Assembly (NCBI GenBank): GCA_902788785.1 | Contig: CADALT010000001.1 | Span: 186,001 to 250,000, forward strand | Reading direction: 5' to 3' | Source: an uncultured Ruminococcus sp. | Lineage (GTDB): Bacteria; Bacillota; Clostridia; Oscillospirales; Ruminococcaceae | DNA length: 64,000 nt | Shown: positions 17,123 through 25,916 of the stretch, piece by piece | Position numbering within the stretch: the stretch's first letter is position 1 | How the letters are laid out: each line of letters opens with the position of its first letter | Position numbers and translations under genes: made by a program | Notes under the pieces: generated by a model | What the model was told of the DNA's origin: nothing | What the model saw: the letters and a program-made list of their open reading frames with translations, nothing else | Database searches by the model: none

Positions 17123-18310
17123 TTATCTTCTGTCCTGTCTGGGGACATCATAATGAGCCTTGAAATCCTGTTTGATAGCTTCAAGCCTTACCTTATCCTC
17201 AGCACGCTTCTTTCTTGCTTCTGCCTCGATACCTCTGGTCTCCTCGATACCGCTCATGATAGTCTTCCATGTATTCTCGAGGGTCTCGATCTGTATGGAG
17301 CTTCCCGATGCAAGTCTTGCTGTCATCTTGGACTGCTCAACTGTATTATGCGCATTCTTTATGAGCAGTTCATTAGTCTTCTGATCAAGTGCTGCCATGG
17401 ACTCAGCCTGTATCCTCTGTCTCTTGAGGAGTATAGCCTGTGCCAGCGCCTGCTTGAATACAGGCAGAGTGATGATGAATGCAGAGTTTATCTTTCTGAC
17501 CAGATTGTAGTTAGAGAACTCCATTGTCTTGAGCATAGGTATAGACTGCATTGCAACATTCTCGGCAGTTCTCAGATCCTGTACTCTCTGTTCAAGCATG
17601 AGCAGAGCCTGATTGAGCGACTGAAGCTCGAACTGTATAGCATTATCGCCTGTTCTGTCCAGTTCTTCCTGCTTCTGTGCGATGTATGCTTCAAGCTCAC
17701 GGCAGCCCTGTTCGCCTGCAAGGATATACTTTACAAGATCATGATAGAAGTTTACATTAGCCTCAAACATAGTATTGAGCTTTCTGTTGGACTGCTTGAT
17801 CTCATCCTCATACTTTCTCAGCTGAACGTAGATCTTATCTACCTCATCGCCCATAGTATGATACTTTGAAAGTATCTTATCCAGCTGCTTGCGCATATTT
17901 CCAAAAAGTTTCGAGAAGAAGGAAGGGTCGTCCTTTACTTCATCTATATCGAACTTGGACATGATGTTTGCAAGTGTAGCCATAAGCTGACTTGTTTCGT
18001 CGATCTGCGACATATTCATGCTGTTGAGCACCTGATCGGAAGCCTTGGCGATCTCATCGGCAGCCTCTGCTCCGAAGGATACGATAGTATCAAGGTTATC
18101 AAGTTCGATCGTGCTTACCAGCGCATCGACTTCAGCAGAATTGACCAGTTCATTGGTCATCTGCTGTCTGTCAGCTACGATGTCGTACTTTTCTACCACA
18201 GCAAGCTCCGTATCCTGCATTGCAGGTGAAGCTGTTGCTGTAGGTACTGCGTTTGTTGTCGGTGTTGCCGCAGCCTGAGGTGCGGCAGATTTACTGAAAT
18301 CCAATCCCAT
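17123..18310 (-). CDS. telA: TelA/KlaA-family toxic anion resistance protein
   Basis: 395 residues if started at the ATG at 18310, which is better placed after GAGAGGT than the ATG at 18316. The family core is clear: long coiled-coil helices (QLRKYEDEIKQSNRKLNTMFEANVNFYHDLVKYILAGE, quoted in parts, near the centre), EQRVQDLRTAENVAMQS, the conserved MVRKINSAFIITLP-type helix (here LVRKINSAFIITLP), and IETLENTWKTIMSGIEETR. The N-terminus is a low-complexity Ala/Thr/Pro stretch. TelA proteins accompany TerD in tellurite and stress operons; the mechanism is not settled, and a membrane-associated scaffold is one view. The gene overlaps or nearly abuts the YceG-like stop. Confidence 0.92.
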   Translation of the reverse strand: MGLDFSKSAAPQAAATPTTNAVPTATASPAMQDTELAVVEKYDIVADRQQMTNELVNSAEVDALVSTIELDNLDTIVSFGAEAADEIAKASDQVLNSMNMSQIDETSQLMATLANIMSKFDIDEVKDDPSFFSKLFGNMRKQLDKILSKYHTMGDEVDKIYVQLRKYEDEIKQSNRKLNTMFEANVNFYHDLVKYILAGEQGCRELEAYIAQKQEELDRTGDNAIQFELQSLNQALLMLEQRVQDLRTAENVAMQSIPMLKTMEFSNYNLVRKINSAFIITLPVFKQALAQAILLKRQRIQAESMAALDQKTNELLIKNAHNTVEQSKMTARLASGSSIQIETLENTWKTIMSGIEETRGIEAEARKKRAEDKVRLEAIKQDFKAHYDVPRQDRR

Positions 18311-18312
18311 GA

Positions 18313-20592
18313 TCATTTACCTCTCTTAAATATTTTATCTCGCCATGATGTTGGCTGTTTCTTTACTACAAATCTTCTCAGATCGGGTACATTAAGATCG
18401 TAAATATACTGCCCTATCTGATGCTCTTCCATTATCAATGTGTTGAAATGCTTCTCAACGCTCTGATAACCTGTGGGTACGAAGAACACCACATCAAAAC
18501 CTACCAGATTGAGGAAAGCTGTGATTATGGAGTCCTCCAGCGAGATCACTCTCTCACCCGAATTTATATATATAAGTTTCGGATTTGATTTAGTGAAGTC
18601 AAAACTCTGTATCTTCCTGACCATATCCATATTCAGGTTCATTATGGTCGCAACGATGGTATATTCCGTACCGTTTTCAAAAGTTCCCTTTATCATACGG
18701 CTGTCAATGAGCAGCTGCAGCTTATCAAGCATATGCTCCTGTATCTCATCTCTTAGGAAACCGTAACGATAACCCGGGTGATTTTTGATGACTCTGCGCT
18801 GCAGCACTCCCCTTTTCAAGAATTCTGTGCTGTAGCTTTTCATTGCGTTGTAACTCTCTGAACTGATATACGGTGCCTGCGTTATCAGGAATGTATCTGG
18901 GGTGAGCAATTCTTTGATACTTCCCCAATACTGTTCAAGGTCGCCGTCTTTTACGCCAGAGACCTTAGCAAAGAGCACAGGCATATTCACCACATCATCG
19001 ACCGTACTGAAATTTGGTCTGTATTTAAGCTCCTCCTTCCAGAGGATAGCTATCTCTTCATACATAGTCTTCAGCGTAAGGGCATTAGCCTTAGAATACT
19101 GCCTGTTGCGGTATATGCCCGAATCCTGATACATCAGAGTATCAAGCTCACGTTCAGCGTGGTATGCAAGCGTACCCATCTGCAGCTGTGCATTCTCCGT
19201 CGGGAATTTTGTAACAGACAAAGTCTCCACACACTCCTGATCGTACAAAAGCTTATCCTGCAAACAGCATTTAGCACCATTAAGATCGGGTACAAGTATC
19301 AAAATATCCACAGGCATCTTTGAGAGAAACCTGATGAACATTGCTTCATTCTCATTGCGGCAGCCGCCCATATATATGAAACAGCCTATCTCGGGCATAC
19401 GCCAGTTTGAAAACAGCTGTGCCATATATCTTTTGAGCCAGCATATCAGGTAAACTGCTTTATTTGTCAGCTTGTTAAGGTTACCGTTTTCTTTGGTCTC
19501 CTCTTCAAGCATTATATCAACAAAGCTTTTTACCATTACTCTTTGCAGCTCGATATTATTTCCGTAATGTATCTGCATCGCCAGATCGGCTATCATCTGA
19601 TCGGGACGATTATAATACTTTCTAGGAACATTGTTTATCTCGTCGGGAGTAGGCAGCGGTATATTAGCATCCACTATCACGACCCGTCTTCCGCTTTTTT
19701 TCAGTTCAAGCTGCATCTGATACAAATCGTTGAGATATGTCATTTTATCCCAAACGCCTGTTATCCTTGAATATACATTGTAAAACTTATCCGGCTCGCT
19801 GCCCCTGGAATTTACAGGGCGCTTATAGTCGTTCAACCCGTCGCCGTCTATCCACATATTGGTGCACGGCGAAAATTTCGGAGGCGGACCGTACATACGC
19901 TGCTTATTGGTCTCAGCCTGCTGTTTTTCTCTCATAGTTTTAAGGCTATAACCCTGCGGGAAAGCCCCAAGCCCTGCGATATCGAGTTTAAGAGAAACCT
20001 CAGACCGTGGATCAAGTTTAAGGTATGCATCGTCGCCCTTATACTGTAAAAGTACAACATCGCATCCTGCATTTGAAAGCACGGTGATAAGCAAAAGCTC
20101 ATAGTTGCTTATCTCGCCCTCATACAATATCTTAGGTACTTTATTGGCACCAAGCTGACTTGTTACTCTCTCAAATTTATAATACAGCCAGCACATGAAT
20201 TTGATATAGCAGTTTTTCAGCATATTATCATTCTTGCCCTGAAGGCGAAGTGTGCTTAAAGTATTATATATCGAGCCCGAAACAGTTTGCAGCTGATATT
20301 CGCTCATTCTGGGCAGCCATTTTTTCAGGCTCTGAGTTATGAATTTAAGATCCAACTTAAATTCCATGCCCATTATTTCCTCATAATATTCCAGATTTTT
20401 ATTATCGGGATTAGGTATCCTGCCCTCGATAATAACGCCGCCTGTCCTGGCTGCTTCATAATATTTTTTAATAAACTCCCCGACCTGCTCATTAAATCCG
20501 CAGATACGGTAGAAATATACTCCTTTATCGGATCTTGCATTCAGCTCTTTGAAATAATCATCAAGACCCGTAATTTTCTTATGCTCAAACAT
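18313..20592 (-). CDS. YceG-like protein, first gene of the Ter cluster
   Basis: 759 residues from the ATG at 20592, which has an AAGGA site; a start eight codons upstream lacks one. It resembles Bacillus YceG-type proteins, large components of Firmicute ter operons found beside TelA. Visible blocks: GVYFYRICGFNEQVGEFIKKY near residue 25, MSEYQLQTVSGSIYNTL, YELLLITVLSNAGCDVVLLQYKGD, FIRFLSKMPVDILILVPDLNG, and LNLVGFDVVFFVPTGYQSVE near the end. The last two read like Rossmann-type strands with paired 'CDVVLL/FDVVFF' blocks, suggesting a duplicated alpha/beta unit. No membrane segment is present. Biochemical function is unknown. Confidence 0.82.
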   Translation of the reverse strand: MFEHKKITGLDDYFKELNARSDKGVYFYRICGFNEQVGEFIKKYYEAARTGGVIIEGRIPNPDNKNLEYYEEIMGMEFKLDLKFITQSLKKWLPRMSEYQLQTVSGSIYNTLSTLRLQGKNDNMLKNCYIKFMCWLYYKFERVTSQLGANKVPKILYEGEISNYELLLITVLSNAGCDVVLLQYKGDDAYLKLDPRSEVSLKLDIAGLGAFPQGYSLKTMREKQQAETNKQRMYGPPPKFSPCTNMWIDGDGLNDYKRPVNSRGSEPDKFYNVYSRITGVWDKMTYLNDLYQMQLELKKSGRRVVIVDANIPLPTPDEINNVPRKYYNRPDQMIADLAMQIHYGNNIELQRVMVKSFVDIMLEEETKENGNLNKLTNKAVYLICWLKRYMAQLFSNWRMPEIGCFIYMGGCRNENEAMFIRFLSKMPVDILILVPDLNGAKCCLQDKLLYDQECVETLSVTKFPTENAQLQMGTLAYHAERELDTLMYQDSGIYRNRQYSKANALTLKTMYEEIAILWKEELKYRPNFSTVDDVVNMPVLFAKVSGVKDGDLEQYWGSIKELLTPDTFLITQAPYISSESYNAMKSYSTEFLKRGVLQRRVIKNHPGYRYGFLRDEIQEHMLDKLQLLIDSRMIKGTFENGTEYTIVATIMNLNMDMVRKIQSFDFTKSNPKLIYINSGERVISLEDSIITAFLNLVGFDVVFFVPTGYQSVEKHFNTLIMEEHQIGQYIYDLNVPDLRRFVVKKQPTSWRDKIFKRGK

Positions 20593-20690
20593 CCTGACAA
20601 TTCCTTCGTGACACAATCATAAAATCACATTTTTACGACTCTGTCCATCATTTGATATACACCTTTTTTAAGGCAAAATTATACATTTAT

Positions 20691-20720
20691 ATTATACCCC
20701 ATCGGCAGTTCAAAAGTCAA
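20691..20720 (-). promoter_or_regulatory. Promoter of the Ter cluster
   Basis: Minus-strand TTGACT (20720-20715), 18-base spacer, TATAAT (20696-20691), about 100 bases before the YceG-like start. Confidence 0.8.
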
Positions 20721-20828
20721 TAGTTATTCATTCTTTTGACTTCATTTCGTTATTTTATATATATCCTCTGATACTTTGTTAGGCAATTTAAACGAAAACC
20801 ATTCAGGCTGATTGTTAAAAACGACATA

Positions 20829-20862
20829 CAAAAAGGGACTGTATCATATTGACACAGCCCCT
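20829..20862 (-). terminator. Intrinsic terminator
   Basis: Minus-strand stem GGGGCTGT/ACAGTCCC followed by TTTTT, immediately after the iron-sulfur flavoprotein stop codon at 20868. Confidence 0.85.
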
Positions 20863-20867
20863 CCGGG

Positions 20868-21485
20868 TCATCGAATAAAGTTCGTAAATACGTGGTCTTC
20901 TGTATCAGGCAGACCGAATGACTTCTTACCCAGCTCAATGGACTTCATAAGGAACACCATATTCCTTGCAAGAGTACGCATGGTCTGAAGTCCCTCATCA
21001 TCCTGCACAGCCTGCCCAGGTGCAGCACCATGTACACTGTTCCAATACTGTGATGATGCCACGGGCATACCCGATATAGTAAAATACTTATTGAGCACAT
21101 CAAAAGTTGCAGAACATCCGCCTCGTCTTGCAACAGCAACAGATGCACCTACCTTCATCCTCAGATCGGCATTTATGCTGTAGAAAACTCTGTCGAGACA
21201 TGAGATAAGTGTACCGTTTGCAGATGCATAATAAACGGGAGAAGCGACCACAAGTCCGTCAGCATCACGAAGTTTAGCGGTTATCTCATTAACAACATCA
21301 TCAAATACACATTTTCCGAGTTCACCGCATCTTCCGCAGCCTATGCAGCCTCTGACGTTTTTATTGCCGACCTGTATCACTTCATATTCGATGCCCTCTG
21401 CATCAAATATCTTTCCCATTTCAGCCAGAGAAATCGCAGTATTTCCGTTAGATTTCGGACTACCGTTCAGCATAATAACTTTCAT
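20868..21485 (-). CDS. NADPH-dependent FMN reductase/iron-sulfur flavoprotein-like oxidoreductase
   Basis: 205 residues from the ATG at 21485, which follows ACGGAGGT. The N-terminal FMN phosphate loop is MLNGSPKSNGNTA. The cysteine motif GCIGCGRCGELGKCVFDD near residues 50-67 is characteristic of iron-sulfur flavoproteins or Cys-rich NAD(P)H:FMN reductases. VVASPVYYASANG is the flavin-contact loop. Likely role: flavin-dependent electron transfer or reduction of quinones or other small acceptors. Monocistronic, with its own promoter and terminator. Confidence 0.88.
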   Translation of the reverse strand: MKVIMLNGSPKSNGNTAISLAEMGKIFDAEGIEYEVIQVGNKNVRGCIGCGRCGELGKCVFDDVVNEITAKLRDADGLVVASPVYYASANGTLISCLDRVFYSINADLRMKVGASVAVARRGGCSATFDVLNKYFTISGMPVASSQYWNSVHGAAPGQAVQDDEGLQTMRTLARNMVFLMKSIELGKKSFGLPDTEDHVFTNFIR

Positions 21486-21526
21486 ATGATCTACCTCCGT
21501 AAACAATTATCTGACAGCTAAGTTAA

Positions 21527-21554
21527 TTATAACATCAGAAAAACGGTTAGTCAA
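21527..21554 (-). promoter_or_regulatory. Promoter of the flavoprotein gene
   Basis: Minus-strand TTGACT (21554-21549), 16-base spacer, TATAAT (21532-21527). Confidence 0.7.
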
Positions 21555-21597
21555 GAAAAACTGCGACCGCACCACCATCACATCGGCAGTACGGTCA
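21555..21597 (-). terminator. Intrinsic terminator
   Basis: Minus-strand stem GACCGTAC/GTGCGGTC with one G-T pair, followed by GCAGTTTTTC, just after the deacetylase stop at 21612. It partly overlaps the next gene's -35 box. Confidence 0.8.
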
Positions 21598-21611
21598 ATA
21601 GATCATAATTA

Positions 21612-22424
21612 TCAGTTGAATTCAAAGCCCTTTGCTCTTATCCCGTCTATCATATCACCAAGTATCTGCGCATTTGTCGAAGATACAGAGTGAAGCAGAT
21701 AGACCGCTCCCGGGTGTGCTGCTGAAATAAGCTTATCCAGCGCCCCGGAGGGTTCGGGCTGGTCATCAACATTCCAGTCAGCATAGGCAAAACTCCACAA
21801 AACAGTTTTATATCCGCATTCATCTGTCAGCGCAAGACTTTGCTCCGAATATTCGCCCATAGGCGGACGAAACTGTGTCATATTGACCCCGTAATTCTCC
21901 TTGATATACTGATGAAGTCCCATTATTTCATCACGGCAAGTCTGCTCGGAAAGAGTCGGCATAGAATAATGATGCACCGAGTGGTTGCCTATCCTGTGAC
22001 CCTCATCTATCATACGCTGAACAAGCTCGGGATTTCGTTCGGCATAATCCTGTACCAGAAAGAAAGTCGCTTTTACATTTTTCTCTTTCAGCGTATCAAG
22101 TATCTTTGAAGTATACCCGTTCTCGTAGCCTTGGTCGAAAGTCAAGGTGATATTTTCAGTATCTTCACTTATCGCCATTGCGTTGTATTTACCGAACTCT
22201 TTGTTAAAGTCCAGTGCACCGAGCGTTCTGTTTTGTTCATCTGTCTGTACGCCCTGCCCGTAACCGTGTGATTCTTTCGATAGTGAAGCTACATCTGCAA
22301 CCACAGGTTCGACCGCAGCAGACGAGGCTGTGCTGTCTGAATTCTCCATGCCGTTTCCGCATGAAGTCAGAAAAGCTGAACACACACAAGCTGTCAGAAA
22401 TAAATAAGTTATCTTTTTCATCAT
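21612..22424 (-). CDS. PdaA-like polysaccharide deacetylase lipoprotein
   Basis: 270 residues from ATG ATG at 22424, preceded by GAGGAGGAATGC. A lipoprotein signal (MMKKITYLFLTACVCSAFL) ends in a lipobox LTSC, so it should be tethered outside the membrane. The carbohydrate esterase 4 domain follows: FDQGYENGYT (motif I, with Gln where CE4 enzymes have a second Asp, as in the PdaA branch), NHSVHHYSM (zinc His), FRPPMGEYSEQS, and VLWSFAYADWNVDDQP, which is typical of PdaA-type muramoyl or peptidoglycan deacetylases. Probable role: removing acetyl groups from cell-wall sugars, for example in spore cortex or vegetative peptidoglycan. Substrate not shown. Confidence 0.9.
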   Translation of the reverse strand: MMKKITYLFLTACVCSAFLTSCGNGMENSDSTASSAAVEPVVADVASLSKESHGYGQGVQTDEQNRTLGALDFNKEFGKYNAMAISEDTENITLTFDQGYENGYTSKILDTLKEKNVKATFFLVQDYAERNPELVQRMIDEGHRIGNHSVHHYSMPTLSEQTCRDEIMGLHQYIKENYGVNMTQFRPPMGEYSEQSLALTDECGYKTVLWSFAYADWNVDDQPEPSGALDKLISAAHPGAVYLLHSVSSTNAQILGDMIDGIRAKGFEFN

Positions 22425-22477
22425 GCATTCCTCCTCACTTCTATTGTAAACAAAAATGAGGCTCTGATACATGAAAA

Positions 22478-22502
22478 GGGACGGAATATTCTTCCGTCCC
22501 TC
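22478..22502 (-). terminator. Intrinsic terminator
   Basis: Minus-strand GGGACGGAA-GAATA-TTCCGTCCC followed by TTTTC, downstream of ireB (stop at 22539). Confidence 0.85.
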
Positions 22503-22538
22503 ATGATACTTCTATATCACGCAGTTCCCCGCCATGGA

Positions 22539-22784
22539 TCATTCCTGCAAATAATTCTTAACAAGCACCTGGAGCAGCTCATCTCTGTCAATATGACGTA
22601 TCAGGCTCCTTGCATTATTATAAGTCGTTATGTAGGTGGGATCCTCCGAAAGGATGTAACCTACGATCTGGTTAACGGGGTTATAGCCTTTTTCCTTAAG
22701 CGCATCATAGACCTCTGTCAGGGTTTTCTTGAGTTCAGTCTCTTTATCACGCTGCAAAGAAAATTCCATAGTCCTATCATTCAT
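22539..22784 (-). CDS. ireB: IreB-family regulatory phosphoprotein (UPF0297)
   Basis: 81 residues, full length for the family. The sequence [57 protein letters not shown] is the conserved core. In Enterococcus IreB is phosphorylated by the PASTA-domain kinase IreK and tunes cephalosporin resistance. The usual partners ruvX/yrrK and DUF1292 are not adjacent here. It has its own promoter and terminator. Confidence 0.92.
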   Translation of the reverse strand: MNDRTMEFSLQRDKETELKKTLTEVYDALKEKGYNPVNQIVGYILSEDPTYITTYNNARSLIRHIDRDELLQVLVKNYLQE

Positions 22785-22819
22785 AAAAGCTCAACTCCTT
22801 GCTGATCGTTCTTTACTCT

Positions 22820-22848
22820 ATTATACTCTATTTTTTGTAAAATAACAA
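22820..22848 (-). promoter_or_regulatory. Promoter of ireB
   Basis: Minus-strand TTGTTA (22848-22843), 17-base spacer, TATAAT (22825-22820). Confidence 0.65.
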
Positions 22849-22911
22849 GGGGTAAGCTGAATTTTATTAGTTTTGCACAAATTTCGTAACAAAAATTTTA
22901 TAATTTAAAAT

Positions 22912-25323
22912 TTATCTGAGCTCTGCACCCAGTGCGCTAAGTTCCTTGATAGCCTTCTCCATAGCCTTATCAGCCTGTTCATCGGTAAGCGTGCCTTCCA
23001 GTGATCTCATGGAAATAGAATAGGATACAGACTTTTTGCCCGACTCTATCTGCTCACCTCTGTATACATCGAACAGAGAAACATTTTCAAGTATGCCGCC
23101 AACAGCCTTGCGGATAGCTTTTTCAAGTGAAGCCGCAGGTATATCCTCATCACATACAACAGACAGGTCTCTTGTAGTTGCGGGGAACTTAGGCAGAGGC
23201 TTATATGTCTTAACGCTGTTGGAAAGCTCCATCAGTTCGGGAATATTTATCTTAGCCACATAAGTTCTGGCTTCGATACCATAGTTTTCCATTACCTTTG
23301 GATGAAGCTCGCCCATGATGCCCACCTGAGTATCGCCGATCTTGATGACAGCACATCTTCCGGGATGGAATGCAGAAACCTCTTCAAAAGCACAGCTTTC
23401 ATCAGGTCTTTCATACTCAACTTCTTCAGCACCGACATTTCTCATCAGCCCCTCTACCATACCCTTGATGGTATAGAAATCCACGCTGTCAGTTGTATCG
23501 TAGAAACCGATGCCCAGTCTTACAGGTTCTGCAGGAAGAACTTCGCCTTCAACAGGGATATACTCATTACCCATCTCGAAAACATAGCACTCAGGGTTGC
23601 GATAGCTGTAATTTCTTGCAACAACTTCCAGTACAGAAGGAATGATAGTTGTTCTCATAACACTGGTGTCTTCACCGAGAGGATTCATGATGGTAACAGT
23701 ATTTCTCAGCTTAGAATCAGCAGGAAGAGCGATCTTATCGAAATACTTGGGTGAGATGAAAGAGAATGTTTCGATCTCATTAAGACCCATAGCAATCATC
23801 GCATTCTTTACCTGTTTCTCATAATTCTGCTTAGGAGTTCTCTGTGCCTGAGCTACACCTCTGATGATAGTATCGGGTATGCTGTTATAGCCATAGATCC
23901 TTGCAACTTCCTCGGCTATATCAGCCTTGCAGCCGATATCAACTCTGAACCAGGGCGCATAAACTCTGCCGTCCTTAACAGTGAATTCAAGTTTCTCAAG
24001 TATCTTTATCATTTCAGCTTCGGGTATATCAGTGCCTAGGAAATTATTTATCCATTCAGCGCTGAATTCTACAGAGGGAGGTGTCTCGCTCTGGTAATTC
24101 TCATCAATGACAGTCTTTACGACTTCACCTGCACCCAGTTCTTCGACCAGCTGACAAGCTCTCATAAGAGCTTCATAGCATTCATGAGGATCAAGTCCCT
24201 TATCATATCTGGAAGATGCATCTGTTCTCATACGAAGTTTCTTAGCTGTGGTAGCAATGCTTGCACCGTCAAAGCAAGCAGACTCAAATACGACTGTTGT
24301 TGTATCATCCATGATACCGCTGTACTCGCCGCCCATAACACCTGCAACTGCAACAGGCTTCTTAGCATCAGCTATGACCAGCATTTCCTCAGAGAGTTCT
24401 CTCTCAATGCCGTCAAGAGTAGTTATCTTCTCACCGGCTTTAGCATTACGTACATTGATCTCAGCACCCTCAACATATCTAAGGTCAAATGCGTGCATAG
24501 GTCTGCCGTATTCAAGCATAACATAGTTTGTTATATCAACAAAATTATTGATAGGACGAACACCGCTTGCACGAAGTCTCTCCCTCATCCATCTGGGAGA
24601 AGGTCCGATCTTTACATTCTTGACGATAGCACCGATATATCTCTTGCAAAGATCAGTATTGTGGATCTTTACCTTCAGCATATCATTGATGTTGCCATCA
24701 ACACCCTTAAATTCGGGAGTTTTGATCTTCAGCTGCTTATCAAAAGTTGCCGCAGTCTCTCTTGCAAGACCGATAACGGACATACAATCAGGACGATTGG
24801 AAGTTATCTCAAATTCAACTGTAGTATCATTGAATCCGATAGCCTCTCTGATATCCTTGCCTACAGTCTTATCGCAGTCATCGCCAAGGATGAATATACC
24901 ATCTTCGATAGCATAGGGGAAATCATGTACCGAAAGACCCAGTTCGCCGAGAGAACACAGCATACCGTTGGATGCTTCACCTCTGAGCTTGCCCTTGGTT
25001 ATCTTTACAGTCTTGCCCTCATGGAGAACAGTGGACTTATGCTTTGCCACAGGAACAAAATCGTCCTTCTTGACATTCTGTGCGCCTGTAACTATCTGGA
25101 CAAGTGCGCCCTCTCCGACATCAAGCTGGCAGATGAACATATGGTCGGAATTAGGGTGCGGAACTATATCCTTTACCTGACCGACAACAACGTTCTCCAG
25201 ATAATCACCCTCCTCGTTATAGCACTCGACCTTTGAGCCTGAAAGGGTTATACCCGAAACAAATTCTTTTATAGGCATATCGCAGTCAACATAATCTGCG
25301 AGCCATCTCATTGAAAGATCCAT
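22912..25323 (-). CDS. pheT: Phenylalanine--tRNA ligase beta subunit
   Basis: 803 residues, normal length. In order: N-terminal module; EMAP/OB tRNA-binding domain (YLENVVVGQVKDIVPHPNSD, VTGAQNV); B3/B4 editing domain (FEITSNRPDCMSVIGLARE, DLCKRYIGAIV); B5 domain; catalytic-like core domain; and a C-terminal FDX-ACB anticodon-binding domain (YKPLPKFPATTRDLSVVCDE). It pairs with PheS as an alpha2-beta2 enzyme that charges tRNA-Phe and edits mischarged tyrosine. It is the last gene of a T-box-led operon, separated from pheS by two small membrane genes, which is unusual. GGAGGA precedes the ATG. Confidence 0.97.
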   Translation of the reverse strand: MDLSMRWLADYVDCDMPIKEFVSGITLSGSKVECYNEEGDYLENVVVGQVKDIVPHPNSDHMFICQLDVGEGALVQIVTGAQNVKKDDFVPVAKHKSTVLHEGKTVKITKGKLRGEASNGMLCSLGELGLSVHDFPYAIEDGIFILGDDCDKTVGKDIREAIGFNDTTVEFEITSNRPDCMSVIGLARETAATFDKQLKIKTPEFKGVDGNINDMLKVKIHNTDLCKRYIGAIVKNVKIGPSPRWMRERLRASGVRPINNFVDITNYVMLEYGRPMHAFDLRYVEGAEINVRNAKAGEKITTLDGIERELSEEMLVIADAKKPVAVAGVMGGEYSGIMDDTTTVVFESACFDGASIATTAKKLRMRTDASSRYDKGLDPHECYEALMRACQLVEELGAGEVVKTVIDENYQSETPPSVEFSAEWINNFLGTDIPEAEMIKILEKLEFTVKDGRVYAPWFRVDIGCKADIAEEVARIYGYNSIPDTIIRGVAQAQRTPKQNYEKQVKNAMIAMGLNEIETFSFISPKYFDKIALPADSKLRNTVTIMNPLGEDTSVMRTTIIPSVLEVVARNYSYRNPECYVFEMGNEYIPVEGEVLPAEPVRLGIGFYDTTDSVDFYTIKGMVEGLMRNVGAEEVEYERPDESCAFEEVSAFHPGRCAVIKIGDTQVGIMGELHPKVMENYGIEARTYVAKINIPELMELSNSVKTYKPLPKFPATTRDLSVVCDEDIPAASLEKAIRKAVGGILENVSLFDVYRGEQIESGKKSVSYSISMRSLEGTLTDEQADKAMEKAIKELSALGAELR

Positions 25324-25344
25324 TTATTATTCCTCCGTTTCATT

Positions 25345-25884
25345 TTATGACCTGTTCTGATGATGTTGTATCATCGCTGTGAAAACTGCGGCTTCTTTTT
25401 GGAAAGTACCGTAGTCTTTCACATTTATATTTACGGGCGGTCTGCCGTCGCTGAATTCAACTTTCACATATACGCTTTGCTGACCCGCACGACTGACCTT
25501 TACTGAATTTGCAGTTAAGTTCTTTATATTGTCATACCGTATCAGCGCATAGGCTGAGGGTGCGCAAAGGTAACGCTCGGTAAAATAAAAAGTGTGGTAG
25601 TAATAAGGCTGAGGCGGAAAATCACCAAGACTTTCAAAGTCTTCTGCGGACATTCTCTCCATCTGCTCTTTTAGTCTTGGCATACTTGAAAACATTGACA
25701 TTGCTCCCTGTGCTATCATCAGTATCCCAAAGAGTGACAGCAGGACATTCAGGACGCTTATCACTGCCGTAAAGAGCATAATGCCCACAATAACCAGCAG
25801 CAAGCCCACAACGATAAAGACGATATTCTTTCCGCCTTGTTTTGAGCATTCCTTATAGAACCAGTTATTTTTATAATCGTTCAT
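25345..25884 (-). CDS. Membrane protein with PH-like C-terminal domain, between pheS and pheT (paralog B)
   Basis: 179 residues. It starts NDYKNNWFYKECSKQGGKN, then has two membrane helices (about residues 20-64: IVFIVVGLLLVIVGIMLF and a second I/L/F-rich segment). The rest is a soluble domain with FYFTERYLCAPSAYALIRYD near its middle and FSDGRPPVNINVKDYG near the end, reminiscent of YcxB-like/PH-type folds. The neighbouring upstream gene has the same start (NYRKNWFYRLC), topology and ERYLC block, so the two are paralogs. Function unknown. Stop codon and pheT start are 21 bases apart. Confidence 0.6.
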   Translation of the reverse strand: MNDYKNNWFYKECSKQGGKNIVFIVVGLLLVIVGIMLFTAVISVLNVLLSLFGILMIAQGAMSMFSSMPRLKEQMERMSAEDFESLGDFPPQPYYYHTFYFTERYLCAPSAYALIRYDNIKNLTANSVKVSRAGQQSVYVKVEFSDGRPPVNINVKDYGTFQKEAAVFTAMIQHHQNRS

Positions 25885-25916
25885 TTTTTAGTCTCCATAG
25901 TTCTGTATCTTTTAAT

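Noticed and set aside
24184-25236. Open frame of 350 codons on the plus strand
   Set aside because: Antisense to pheT, without a start signal or recognisable domain.
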